Origin: Klugiella xanthotipulae
GTDB lineage: Bacteria > Actinomycetota > Actinomycetes > Actinomycetales > Microbacteriaceae
Length of the DNA: 64,000 bases
Reading direction: 5' to 3'
NCBI RefSeq assembly: GCF_006716695.1
Contig: NZ_VFPN01000002.1
Location: 558,001-622,000 of the forward strand
The stretch's first letter is position 1. Every line of letters starts with the position of its first letter. A program made the position numbers and the translations under genes. The notes below the pieces were generated by a model. That model was not told where the DNA came from, made no database searches, and saw only the letters and a program-made list of their open reading frames with translations. Shown piece after piece: positions 16,976 to 29,400 of this stretch.

Positions 16976-17359
16976 CTAGCCGACCTTGACGAGGTTGTAG
17001 ACGACGAGGTAGTCGTCGGCGGGTTTACTGAGGACGAGGGTGGCGTTGATCGTGTCGTTGCTGAGGGAGTAGGTCGTGATTCCCCCCGCCTCGCTCTCAC
17101 CGATCACGGTGTAGCCGTTGTCGGTGAGCCGCGTGACGGCGGCCTTCTGAGCGGCGGCATCCTTCACCGCCACCGAGAACGACCAACCGTTGTCACCCGT
17201 GGTGACAGCGTTAGAGACCTCCCCCTCGGCCGCCGGAAAACTCGCCGGTAGACCCTCAGGCAGGCCACTATCGGCCGCGGTGCAGCCCGCGAGGGCCCCA
17301 CCCGCCAGCAGCGTGACGGCCAGGGCCAGCGCGGCCGGAACAGTTCGAACGTTTCTCAT
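16976..17359 (-). CDS. Small lipoprotein paired with the 5270-residue surface protein
   Basis: 127 residues from ATG 17359. An in-frame ATG 9 bp upstream abuts the AAAGGGG ribosome site too closely to be used. The signal peptide ends in the lipobox LAGC (GGALAGCTAADSG). The mature part is about 105 residues, with LPEGLPASFP, GWSFSVAVKDAAAQKAAVTRL, YSLSNDT and DDYLVVYN. The same string of motifs occurs in the lipoprotein at 52727-53134, so the two are paralogues. It lies 45 bp downstream of the giant surface-protein gene with no hairpin between, so co-transcription is likely. Function unknown; an envelope partner or chaperone of the giant protein is a reasonable guess. Confidence 0.8.
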   Translation of the reverse strand: MRNVRTVPAALALAVTLLAGGALAGCTAADSGLPEGLPASFPAAEGEVSNAVTTGDNGWSFSVAVKDAAAQKAAVTRLTDNGYTVIGESEAGGITTYSLSNDTINATLVLSKPADDYLVVYNLVKVG

Positions 17360-17404
17360 GGTAGACATCCCCTTTGTATGACGTAACGGTCCTGTGTGGG
17401 CAGG

Positions 17405-20400
17405 CTAACAGGCATCCGCGCGCTCCCGTCGGCGACGCACAAGCACCAACACCAGGCCACCCACGAGGAGGCCGAGGCCGCCCAGCGCGAGCGGCAGGCC
17501 ATCGCCGGCCCCCGTGATCGACAGGCCGGGCTTCTTCGCGATCACCGTAAACGACTCGTCAACGCTGCCGCTGAACCCACCCGACAGGGTGATCGTGTGC
17601 ACCCCCAGCTCAAAGCTGTCCGGGATGCGGATCTCAAACGCCACATCGCCGCTCTCGTCGGCAACCTGCGTACCCAGGCTGATCGGATCGGACTGGATGA
17701 GCCCCGACACCACCTCGCCCGGCTGGAAGTTATGACCGTAGGCGCGCTGGATACCACCCACAGTGATCGGGTCGCCCTCCAGCTCCATCCAGAGCAGACC
17801 CACCCGGATCGTGACCGAATCGGAGACATTGCCGTTCAGATCCGTTACCGTCACGGTGATCTCGCTACCCGGCTGCTGGGGCGGGCTGAGCGTGACCACG
17901 AAGCGGCAGTCATCGCCCGCCACGGCCGTGCCAATCACGGTGCCATTCGCATCGTAGACCGTCACGGTTGAGCCGGGCTCGGCGCATCCCGTCACCGTGG
18001 AACCATCCGTGGGGTCGAGGGCGGGCGGGGCCGGCGGGGTGCCATCCACAAACACCACCTCGGCGGATGCCGTCACGGGGGTCCCGTTGACGGTCGCCGA
18101 CACCGTGGCCGTGCCGCCCGTCGTTGACCGAAGCTGGGCGGTGTACACACCCCCGCCCTGGTAGGCGGTGGCCCCGGCCGTGCCGAGGGTTGAGGTGACC
18201 GTGACCGGCACCTGCTGGGTCACGGGGTTACCAAACTGGTCGAAGAGCGAGACCGTCACGGTACTGTAGTCGCTGCCATTAGCCGACACGGGCGAGGTGG
18301 CCTCAATCACGGTCTGGGCGGGGTCAGCGGCCGCCGAGACGAACAGGGCACCGCCGTTTCCCGAGAGGGTCACCGGATCGCCATCCAGGGTCACCGTGAC
18401 GGGCTTCGTCCCGGCAATCGTTGAGGTGACCGTGGCCGCGTAGGTTCCCGGGGTGAGGGTCTCGGCAAACGGCGAGAGCGTGCCGGTGCCGAGAGTTCCC
18501 GTCGTCCCGGCCGCAAGACCCGTCTCGCCCGACACCGGGTTACCAAACTCATCCGTCAGCGCCACCGTGATGGTGTGCGTAGCCGAGCCGACCGGCACGG
18601 AGCCCACGCTCACCGAGTAGTGCGATGACGGGCTACCGAGGTCGGTAGCACCGGCCACAAACTCGATCACCCCGCTGCCCGCGACCGTAATCGGGGAGCC
18701 GCCAAAGAACACCGTCACCGTTTTCTGGCCCGCAGTGGTCGAGGTGATCGTGGCGGTGTACGTGCCGGGGGTGCCCGTCTCGGTGAAGCCCGAGATACCC
18801 CCCTGCCCGAGGCCGGGCGACGAGTCGGCCGAGAGGCCAGCCGCCTGACCGGAGACCGGGTTGCCCCCGGCATCCACGAGGGTCACGGTCACGGTGTGGC
18901 TGCCCGTGCCCACCGTCTGGCTCCCGCCCGAGAGTTGGAAGCGGGTGCCCGAGTTCGAGAGGTCAACGCCACCGGGCACAAAGGTGGCGGTGTCGTTACC
19001 GCTGAGAGTAACGGCGTCACCATCCAGCGTCACCGCGATGACCTTGTCACCGGCGAGCGACGAGGTGACGGTGGCGGTGTAGGTGCCGGGGGTGCCCGTC
19101 TCGATGACCGTCGAGACGGTGCCCGAGCCGAGGCCATCCGTGGTGCTGGCCAGCAGCAGGGCCGCCTGGCCGGGGACCGGGTTGCCCAGCGCATCCGCGA
19201 GCAGAATCGTGACGAGATGCGAGCCGCCCGATACCGAGACGCCACCGCCCGACACCGAGTAGCTGCTGTCGGGGCTACCGAGGTCAACGCCACCGGCCAC
19301 AAAGGTGGCTACGGCGTTGCTACCCGCCGTTACCGCGGTGCCGTCAAACGTCACGCCAATCGTCTTGTCGCCCGCGACCGTCGAGGTGATCGTAGCCGTG
19401 TACACACCGGCAGTTCCGCTCTCCACAACGCCCGTGACGGTGCCGGTACCGAGCGGGTCGGCGGTCGAGGGCACGATCAGAGCCGCCTGACCGGAGACCG
19501 GGTTGCCGAACGCATCGGCGAGGGTCACCGTCACGCTGTGCGATCCGGTTCCCACCGTCTCCTCGCCGGTCGAAACCTCAAAGCTGGTACCGAGACCGCT
19601 CGGATCAACGGTGGCCGCCACAAAGCTCGCGACGTCGTTGCCCACCGCACTGAGATCGCTGGCCCCACAGGTGACGGTCATCGTCTTGTTCCCCGCCGAG
19701 GTCGAGGTGATACTCGCCTCGTACGTGCCAGCCGTGGCCGTCTCAGTAAAGACGCCAATTGTTCCGGTACCGAGACCGTCTGTGGTGCCCGCGGCCAGGC
19801 AACCGGCCTGGTCCGGGACGGGGTTACCCTCGGCATCCGCGAGCAGCACCGTGAGGGTGTGTGAACCCGCGCCTACCGTCTCGTCACCGCCCGACACGCT
19901 GAACGAGGTGCCGGAGTTACCGGGATCAACACCGCCCGCAATGAAGACCGCGGTGCCGTTGCCCAGAAGAGTGATCGGCACAGCACCCACTGTGGCCGTG
20001 ATGGCCTTATCCCCGGCAACCGAGGAGGTGACGGTGGCGGTGTAGGTGCCCGGAGTACCCGTCTCCGTAACGGCCGAAACAGATCCCGTGCCCAGGTTGG
20101 CAGCCGTGGTGGCCACACTCTCGGCGGCGTGACCGGGCGCGGGGTTACCGAGGGCATCCACGAGCAGAATCGTGACCAGGTGCGAGCCGCCCGACACCGA
20201 GACCTGGCCGCCCGACACCGAGTACGAGGTGCCCGGGTTGCCGGGGTCAACCGCACCAGCGATGAACGCCGCGTCGGTGTTACCGGAGGCCGCCACCGCC
20301 TCGCCGCCCAGCGTGACCGTCACCGGTTTGAGACCGGAAACGGTTGAGGTGATCGTGGCGGTGTAGGTGCCCGCGGTGCCCGACTCGGTCACGGCGCCGA

Positions 20401-23400
20401 CGGTGCCGGTGCCGAGGCCCGAGGAGCCGGCCACGAGGCCCGCCGCCTGACCGGGGACCGGGTTGCCCAGGTCATCCGCGAGCAGAATCGTGACGGTGTG
20501 CTCACCGGAGCCAACAGGTTGGCTCCCCGTGGAGACCGAATAGGAGGTGCCGGGGTTGGTCAGGTCAACGCCGCCCGCCACAAAGGCGGCGGTGGCGTTG
20601 CCCAGAGCCGCAACCGGGTCGGCCCCGAACAGGACGGTGATGACTTTGCCGCCCGACACGCTCGAGGTGACCGTGGCGGTGTACGTGCCCGGCACGGTCG
20701 CCGACTCGGTGAAGCCCGAGAAGCTACCGGAGCCGAGTGGGCTCACGGTGTCGGCACTCAGGGCTGCCGCCTCCTCCGGGACGGGGTTACCCGCCGCATC
20801 GGCCAGACGCACCGTGATCGTGTGCGAGCCGGTGCCAACGGGCTGGTCTCCGGTGGACACGTCAAACGTGGTGTTGGCGTTGCCCGGGTCAACCCCGCCA
20901 GCCGCAAACGTCGCCGTACCGTTTCCCGAGAGGGTCACCGCGTCACCGCCCAGAGTGACCGTGACGGCCTTATCGCCGGAAACACTCGACGTGACCGTGG
21001 CCTCGTAGCTGCCCGGAACGGTCGCCGACTCGGTGACGGCCGACACCGAACCGGTACCCAGGTTGGCGGCGGCGGCGAGCAGGGTGGCGGCCTGGCCGGG
21101 GACCGGGTTACCCAGGTCATCCGCGAGCAGAATCGTCACCAGGTGCGAGCCACCCGCAACCGAGACACTGCCACCCGATACCGAGTAGGAGCTGCCCGCG
21201 TTGCCCAGATCAACCGCACCCGCGATAAACGCCGCGCTGCCGTTACCGGAGAGGGGCACCGGATCACCACCCAGGGTGACCGTGACGGCCTTGCTCCCCG
21301 ACACGCTCGACGTGATCGTGGCCGTATAGGTACCCAGCGTTGCCGTCTCGACGAAGCCTGTCACCGTTCCCGTGCCGAGACCCGTCGCAGCGCCAAGCAA
21401 CTGGGCGGCCTGGCCGGAGACCGGGTTGCCCAGATCATCCGCAAGGGTCACGGTGACGGTGTGTGAACCCGTCCCCACGATCTCGTCACCACCCGACACG
21501 CTGTAGGCGGTACCCGCGTTGCCGAGGTCAACCCCACCGGCAACAAATGCGGCCGTGGTGTTACCGGAGGCCGCCACCGCGTCGCCGTCAAACGCGACGG
21601 TCACGGCTTTGTCGCCCGCAACACTCGACGTGATCGTGGCCTCGTAGACCCCAGCATCCGCGGTGGGGGTAAAGCTGGAAACACCACCGGTACCGAGATC
21701 GGCCGCGGCACCCACGAGCAGGGCCGCCTGGCCGGGAACGCCGTTACCCAGGCTGTCGAGCAGGGTCACGGTGACGGTGTGGCTGCCCGTGCCAACCGTT
21801 TCGTCACCGGTCGAGACGGTGTACTCGGTACCCGAGGTCGCGAGGTTCACCACACCGGCGATAAACGTGGCGTTGCCGTTGCCACCCAGGGTCATATCGT
21901 CACCCGAGAGGGTCACCGTGATGGCCTTGACCCCGGCAACGGTGGCGGTCACGGTGGCCGTGTAACTGCCCGGTGTGCCCGCCACCTCGGTGAAGGCCGA
22001 GAACGTGCCGGTGCCCAGGTCGGACACCGTGTCGGCAACGAGGTCGGCTGCGCGGCCGGAGACCGGGTTATCGAGAGCGTCAACGAGGGTCACGGTGACG
22101 GTGTGGCTGCCCGTGCCGACCGTTTCGTCGCCGGTCGAGACGGAGTATCCGCTGCCGACGGCGGCAAGGTCAACGTCACCGGCGATAAAGCTGGCGATGG
22201 CGTTACCCGAGGCCGATACCGCGTCACCGGCGTAGTCAACCGTCATGGTCTTGTCCCCGGCAACGCTCGAGGTGACCGTGGCGGTGTAGGTGCCGTCCGT
22301 GGCGGTCTCGGTGAAGGTGCCGAGGCTGCCCGTCCCAATCGCGGAGGCGGTGTCCAGGGTCAGACCGGCGGCCGCACCCGAGACGGGGTTGCCGTCGGCA
22401 TCCGCGAGGGTCACCGTGACGGTGTGCGCCCCCAGACCAACAACCTCGGTGCCACCCGACACGCTGAAGCGGGTGCCCGGGTTGCCGGTATCGACCCCGC
22501 CCGCGATGAAGGTTGCCACCGTGTTACCGGAGGCTGTCACATCGTCACCCGACAGGGTCACGGTGATCGTCTTGTCCCCGGCGAGACTCGAGGTGACACT
22601 CGCCGTGTACGTACCCGGCGTGCCACCCAGCTCGGTAAAGACCGAGATCGTGCCGCTGCCCAGGTCGCCCGTTGCGTCCGCCAGCAGGGTGCCCGCCGCA
22701 TCCGAGACGGGGTTGCCGAACTCGTCGGCGAGGGTCACCGTGACGGTGTGTGAGCCGCCATCCACCGAAGCATCACCCGTTGACACGGAGTAGCCGCTGC
22801 CGCTGTTCGCCAGGTCAACCCCGCCCGCGATAAAGCTCGCAACCGAGTTACCCGAGGCCTGAACCGAGTTGACCCCCAGTGTGACCGTGATGTCCTTATC
22901 GCCGGCGAGGGTGGAGGTAACGGTCGCCGTGTACGTACCCGGCGCCCCCGCCGACTCGGTAAACGCCGAGAACGATCCGGTGCCGAGAGAATCCGCGGTG
23001 TCGGCGTCGAGACCGGCCGCCTGGCCCGGGACCGGGTTGCCCAGATCATCGGAGAGGGTCACCGTGACGGTGTGCTCACCCGTCGAGACGCTCTCGTCTC
23101 CCGACGAGACGGTGAAGGCCGTTCCGGCGTTATCGAAGTCGATGGCACCCGCCACGAAGGAGGCGACACCGTTGCCCACGAGGGTCACCGGGTCGGCCCC
23201 GTAGACCACCGTGACGGTCTTCTCCCCCGACACCGTCGAGGTGATGGTCGCGGTGTAGGTGCCATCGGTGTCCGTCTCGATAAAGCCCGTGATCGTGCCG
23301 AGGCCCAGGTCGTCACGGGTGTCGGCGTCGATCCCGGAGGCCTGGCCCGAGACGGGGTTGCCGTCGGCATCCGCGAGGGTCACCGTCACGGTGTGTGAGC

Positions 23401-26400
23401 CAACGCTCACGGTCTCGGGGCCCGTGGACACCGAGTAGGTTGTGCCGCCGTTGTCGGGGTCCACCCCGCCCGCGATGAAGCGCGCCGTGTCGTTGCCGTC
23501 GAGGGTAATCGGGTCGCCACTCAGCGTAGCGGTGACCACCTTTAGGCCCGCGACGCTCGACGTGATCGTGGCACGGTAGGTGCCGACCGGAGCCGTCTCG
23601 CTAAACGGCGAAACCGTGCCGGAGCCGAGTGGGTCGGTGGTGGTGGCCACCAGGTTGGCCGCCTCACCCGAGACGGGGTTGCCGAACTCGTCGGCCAGGG
23701 TCACGGTGACGGCGTGCGCGCCGCCATCCACCGAAACGTCACCGGCGGATACCGAGTAGACGCTACTGCTGTTGGCCAGGCTGATGCCCGAGGCAACAAA
23801 CACCGCGGTGTCGTTGCCGTCAGCGGTGAGGTCTGAGCCGCCGTAGGTGACACTGACGACCTTACTGCCCGCGAGGGTCGCCGTGACACTCGCCGTGTAG
23901 GTGCCGAGCGTTCCGGTCTCCGTAAAGTCCGTGATATCGCCCGTACCGAGGCCGGTCGCGACGGCCAGAAGACCCGCGGCGGAGCCGGTGACGGGGTTAC
24001 CCGCAACATCCGCGAGGGTCACCGTGACGGTGTGCGAGCCCGCACCCACGACCTGCTCCCCGGTCGAGACGGAGAAGCCGGTACCCGCGTTGTCGGGGTC
24101 CACCCCGCCCGCGATGAAGGCGGCGACCGCGTTACCGGAGGCCGTGACGCTGTCACCCGCAAGGGTCACGGCGACGGTCTTGTCCCCCGACACCGTCGAG
24201 GTGATGATGGCGGTGTAGGTGCCGCCCGTTGCGGTCTCGGTGAATACCGTGATGCCACCCCCCACGCCCAAATCCCCTGGTGTCGTGGCGAGCAGGTCGG
24301 ATGCCCGACCCGAGACCGGGTTCCCCAGGGCATCCGCGAGGGTCACCGTGACGGAGTGCTCACCGGCCTCAATCGAGACCTCGCCCTCGGACACCACAAA
24401 CCCGCTGCCCGCATCGCCCAGGTCCACCCCACCGGGCACGAAGAGCGCGGTGCCGTTACCGTCAAGCGTGACGAAGGGACCACCGGCGGTGACGGTGACG
24501 GGTTTGGGTCCGGGAACCGTGGCAATAACAGTGGCCGTGTAGGTGCCCGCGGTGGCGGTCTCCACGAAGCCGGTGAGGGTTCCGGTGCCCAGGTCTCCCG
24601 TGGTTGCCGGGGTCAGCGTGGCGGCCTGCCCCGTCACCGGGTTATCGAGGGAGTCCACCAGTTGCACGGTGATCGTGTGTGAGCCGGAGCCCACCGTCTG
24701 CTCCCCCTCCGACACGAAGTACCGTGTGGCGGGGTTGCCCAGGTCAACGGCCCCGGCCACGAAGACAGCGGTGTCGTTGTCCCCGACCGTGATCGGCGAC
24801 CCGCCGAGGAGTACCGTGAGCACCTTGTCACCCGAAACGGTCGAGGTGATCGTTGCCGTGTATGTACCGTCGGTATCCGTCTCGGTGAAGGGCGAGACGG
24901 TCCCGGTGCCGAGCGAGCCGGTCGTGTCGGTCGTCAGGGTGGCGGCCTGGCCGGGAACCGGGTTGCCCGCGGCATCCACCAGCGTCACCGTGACGGTGTG
25001 CGTACCCGTGCCGACAGTCTCGTTGCCCGTGGAGACGGTGTAGCGGGTGTCCGGGCTGGTGAGATCGACACCACCCGCGATGAAGGTGGCGACGTTGTTG
25101 CCCACGAGGAACACGGGGTCGGTACCGAGGAGCACCGTGACGTTTTTGCCGCCCGAGACACTCGAGGTGATTGTGGCGGTGTACGTGCCCGGCGTGGTGA
25201 CCGACTCGGTGAACGGCGAGACCGTGCCGCTGCCGAGCGGGTCAAGCGTGTCGGCGTCGAGACCGGAAGCCTGGCCGGGGACCGGGTTACCCAGGGCATC
25301 CGCGAGGGTCACCGTAATCAGGTGTGAGCCGCCCGCGATGGAGGCGTTGCCGGTCGAGACGGCGAAGGAGGAACCCGAGTTACCGAGGTCAACCACACCG
25401 GCCGCAAAGAGCGCAATCCCATTACCGCCGAGGGTGATATCGGTGCTGCTGAGGGTGGCCGTGATGGTTTTGCTCCCCGACACCGTGGAGGTCACGGTCG
25501 CGGTGTAGCTGCCCGCTGTGCCGCTCTCGGTGAAGGGTGAGACGGTTCCGGTGCCGAGCGGATCGGTGGTGGCGGCCCCCAGCTCCGCGGCCTGGCCGGG
25601 TACGGGGTTGCCAAACTCGTCGGCCAGGGTCACGGTCACCGTGTGACCGCCCGAACCCACCGTTTGGCTGCCACCCGACACGGCGTAGACGCTCCCGCTG
25701 TTGCTGAGGTCCACTGCCCCCGCGATGAATGTCGCCGTGCCGTTGCCGGAGAGGGTGATATCCTCGCCCGCCACCGTGACGGTGATAACTTTGCCGCCCG
25801 AGACCGTCGAACTCAGAGAGGCCTCATAGGTGCCGGGGGTGAGGGTTTCGGTGAAACCCAGAACGGAGCCCGTGCCGAGCGGGTCGGTTGTGGTCGCGAG
25901 GAGCGCGGCTGCCTGGCCGGAGATCGGGTTGCCCCCGGCATCCGCCAGGCGCACCGTGACCGTGTGGGTGCCGGTGCTGACGGGCTGGTTGCCACCCGAC
26001 ACGGTGAAGGAGGTGCCCGCATTGCCCGGATCGACGGCTCCGGCCACGAAGGTGGCGATGCTATTCCCGGCAGCGGTCAGGGCCTCGCTGCTGAGCGTTA
26101 CCGTGATGGCTTTAGCCCCCGCGAGACTCGACGTGATCGTGGCCTCGTAGGTGCCCGCCGTTGCCGTCTCGGTGAAATCGCCAAAGCTGCCGGTACCCAG
26201 AGGGTCGGCGGTGTTCGCCGCGAGGTCAGCTTCCCGTCCGGAGACGGGGTTTCCGAGGGAGTCCTCCAGCGTCACCGTGACGGTGTGCTCCCCCGTGACG
26301 ACGGTCTCGTCGCCCGTACTCACGGAGTACGCGGTGCCCGCGCTCGCCAGATCAACGGAACCGGCCACAAAGGTGGCGGTATCGTTACCGGTCAGGCTGA

Positions 26401-29400
26401 TCGGGTCTCCGTTCACCTGGGCCGTGAGAACCTTATCGCCCACGAGGGTGGCGGTCACGGTGGCCTCGTAGGTGCCCGCGGTGCCCGTCTCGGTGAAGAC
26501 GGAGAATGAACCGTCGCCGAGGCTGTTGGCCGATTGCGCGGTGAGCACCGCGGCCTGGCCGGAAACCGGGTTGCCCAGCGCATCCGCGAGCAGAACCGTG
26601 ATGGTGTGGCTGCCCGTGCCGACGGGCTGGTCCCCCGTCGAGACCGAGTAGTGGGTGCCCGCGTTGCCGGTGTCGATGCTGCCAGCCACAAAGGTGGCGG
26701 TGCTATTGCCCAGCAGGGTTAGTGCCCCGGACTGGAAGGTGGCGGTGACGGTTTTGCCGCCCGATACGCTCGAGGTGATCGTGGCGGTGTAGGTGCCCTC
26801 GGTCGAGGTTTCGGTGAAGCCCGTGAGGATGCCCGTGCCCAGGGGGTCCGCCGTGTCGGCTGCCAGCGCGGCCGCCTGACCCGTCACGGGGTTACCCAGG
26901 GCGTCGGCGAGCGTGACCGTGACGGTGTGCGAGCCTCCCGAGACGGAGGCCTCACCCGTGCTCACCGCGTAGCCGGTGAAGGGGCTGGCGGGGTCCACCT
27001 CGCCCGCACTGAAGTTGGCGACGTTGTTACTGACCGTGGTGACCCCGGAGCCACCGAAGCTGACCGCGATGGTTTTCCCTCCCGAGGAGGTCGAGGTGAT
27101 GGTGGCCAGGTAGGTACCCGCCGTGCCCGTCTCGGCGAAGGGGGTGACGGTTCCGGTGCCGAGGTCACCCGTTGTGCTGGCGTTGATACCCACAGCCTGG
27201 TCAGAGACCGGGTTACCCAGGGCATCCGCGAGGGTCACCGTGATGGTGTGGCTGCCCGTACCCGCCGGAACAAATCCGCCCGAGACCGAGAAGCGAGTAC
27301 CCGCGTTGGCGGTGGAGACCCCGCCCGCGATGAAGGTGGCCGTGCCGTTCCCCAGCAGGGCGAGGTCGTCACCCCCCAGCGTGGCCGTGATCGGCTTAGC
27401 CCCGGCGTTACTCGACGTGATCGTGGCGGTGTAGGTTCCCGCCGTCCCCGTCTCGGAGAAACCCGAGACCGTTCCGGTGCCGAGGGCTGCCGCCGTGGTC
27501 GCCACCATCTGGAAGGCCTGACCGCTCACCGGGTTGCCAAACTGGTCGCCCAGGGTCACGGTCACGGAGTGCGAGCCGCCGGAGACCGAGACTGAGCCCG
27601 CAGAGACGACGTACCCCGATGCCGGGTTGCTCAGGTCGAACCCGCCCGCGATGAAGGTGGCCGTGCCGTTACCCTCCAGGGCGAGCGGTGTACCGCCAAA
27701 GCTCACCGTGACGGGTTTTCCGCCCGCGAGGGTGGAGGAGATCGTTGCGGTGTAGGTTCCCGCGGTCCCGGTTTCGGCGAAGTCGGAGAAGGAGCCGGTC
27801 CCGAGCGGGCCAGCGGACTCGGCGCTGATACCAGCCTCCTCACCGGAGACCGGGTTACCGTCGCTATCCGCGAGGCTCACGGTGACGGTGTGACTGCCCG
27901 TACCGACCGGCTGGTTACCGCCGGACACCGAGTAGCGCGTGTTCACATTGCCGGGGGCCACCCCGCCCGAGACGAAGCTGGCAATGCCGTTGCCCTCCAG
28001 GGAGACGGGGTCGCCGCCGTAGGTGACGGTGATGGCCTTTTCTCCCGCCAGGGAGGAGGTGACCGGTGCCGTGTAGCTGCCCGGGATGCCCTCCACAAAC
28101 AGGCCGATCGACCCGGTACCGAGGGAGTCGGCCGCCGCGGCCGCGAGCTGGGGTGCCCGCGCGGCAACGGGGTTGCCCTGGGCATCCGCCAGCCGGACCG
28201 TGATCGAGTGCGTCCCGCCGGAGACGGAGACGCTGCCGCCCGAGACCGTGTAGTCGGTCAACGCGTTGCCCAGATCGACACTGCCGGCCACAAACAGGGC
28301 CGTGGCGTTGCCGGTTGCGGGAACGGTATTTCCCACGTAGGTGACGGCAATACCCTTGGCCCCGGCGCTCGTCGAGGAGATCGTGGCGCTGTAGGTTCCG
28401 GGCGTGAGCGTCTCGGTGACAGCGGAGATGCTCACACCATCGGGGGTGCCCGTGGTTGCGGCCAGATCGGCTGCGGCTCCGGGAACGGGGTTTCCCAGGG
28501 CATCCGCCAACCGGATAGTCGCGGTATGCGAGCCCGTGCCCGCGGTCTGCGAGCCTGTTGATACCTCAAAGCCGCTCGCGGAGAGGGAGACCGGGGCCGA
28601 GACAAACGTGGCGGTGTCGTTGCCATCGAGAAGCACGGTCAGGTCCTCGGCCCCAAACACGGTCGTGACGAACTTGCCTCCCGTCACGCTCGACGTGATC
28701 GTGGCGGTGTAGGTGCCCTCCACCCCGGTTTCGGTGAACGTGGAGATTGTGCCCGTGCCGAGGGGGTCAAGCGTGGTCGATTCGATTCCCTCCGCCTGGC
28801 CGGAGACCGGGTTCCCGTTGGAGTCTGAGAGCGTTACCGTGATGGTGTGCGTCCCGGTTCCCACGACCTCGTCACCCACAGAGACGTGGTATCGCGTGCC
28901 GATGTTGTCCACGTCAACTCCGGCGGCAACGAAGGTCGCCGTGTCGTTACCGTCGAGCGTGAGGTCGTCACCCGCGAGCGTCGCCGTGATGACCTTATCG
29001 CCCGACACGGAGGAGGTCACCAGCGCCCGGTAGGTACCGGGCAGGGCCGTCTCGACAAAGTCGCCAATATCGCCGCTGCCGAGATCGCCGGCCGTGGCGG
29101 CCTCCAGGTCGGCGGCCCGACCCGAGACCGGGTTCCCAAACTCGTCGGCGAGGGTCACGGTCACACCGTGCTCGCCCGCCAGAACCGTGACATCACCGTC
29201 AGAGACGGTGTAGTTGGAGGCGGTGTTCGTCAGATCGACCGTGCCCGCGACAAAGGTGGCGGTACCGTTGCCGCCCAGGGTAACTGCACTCGCTCCGAGG
29301 CGGGTGGTGATCGCCTTCGCTCCCGCCAGGGTCGAGGTGACCGTGGCCGTGTAGGTGCCGGGGGTACCGGTCTCGACAAAACCCGTCACTGTGCCCGTAC

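Noticed and set aside
18896-29000. Many 200-320 codon plus-strand frames over giant gene 1
   Set aside because: They repeat with the 321-bp period of the array on the other strand and carry no independent signals, so they are shadows.
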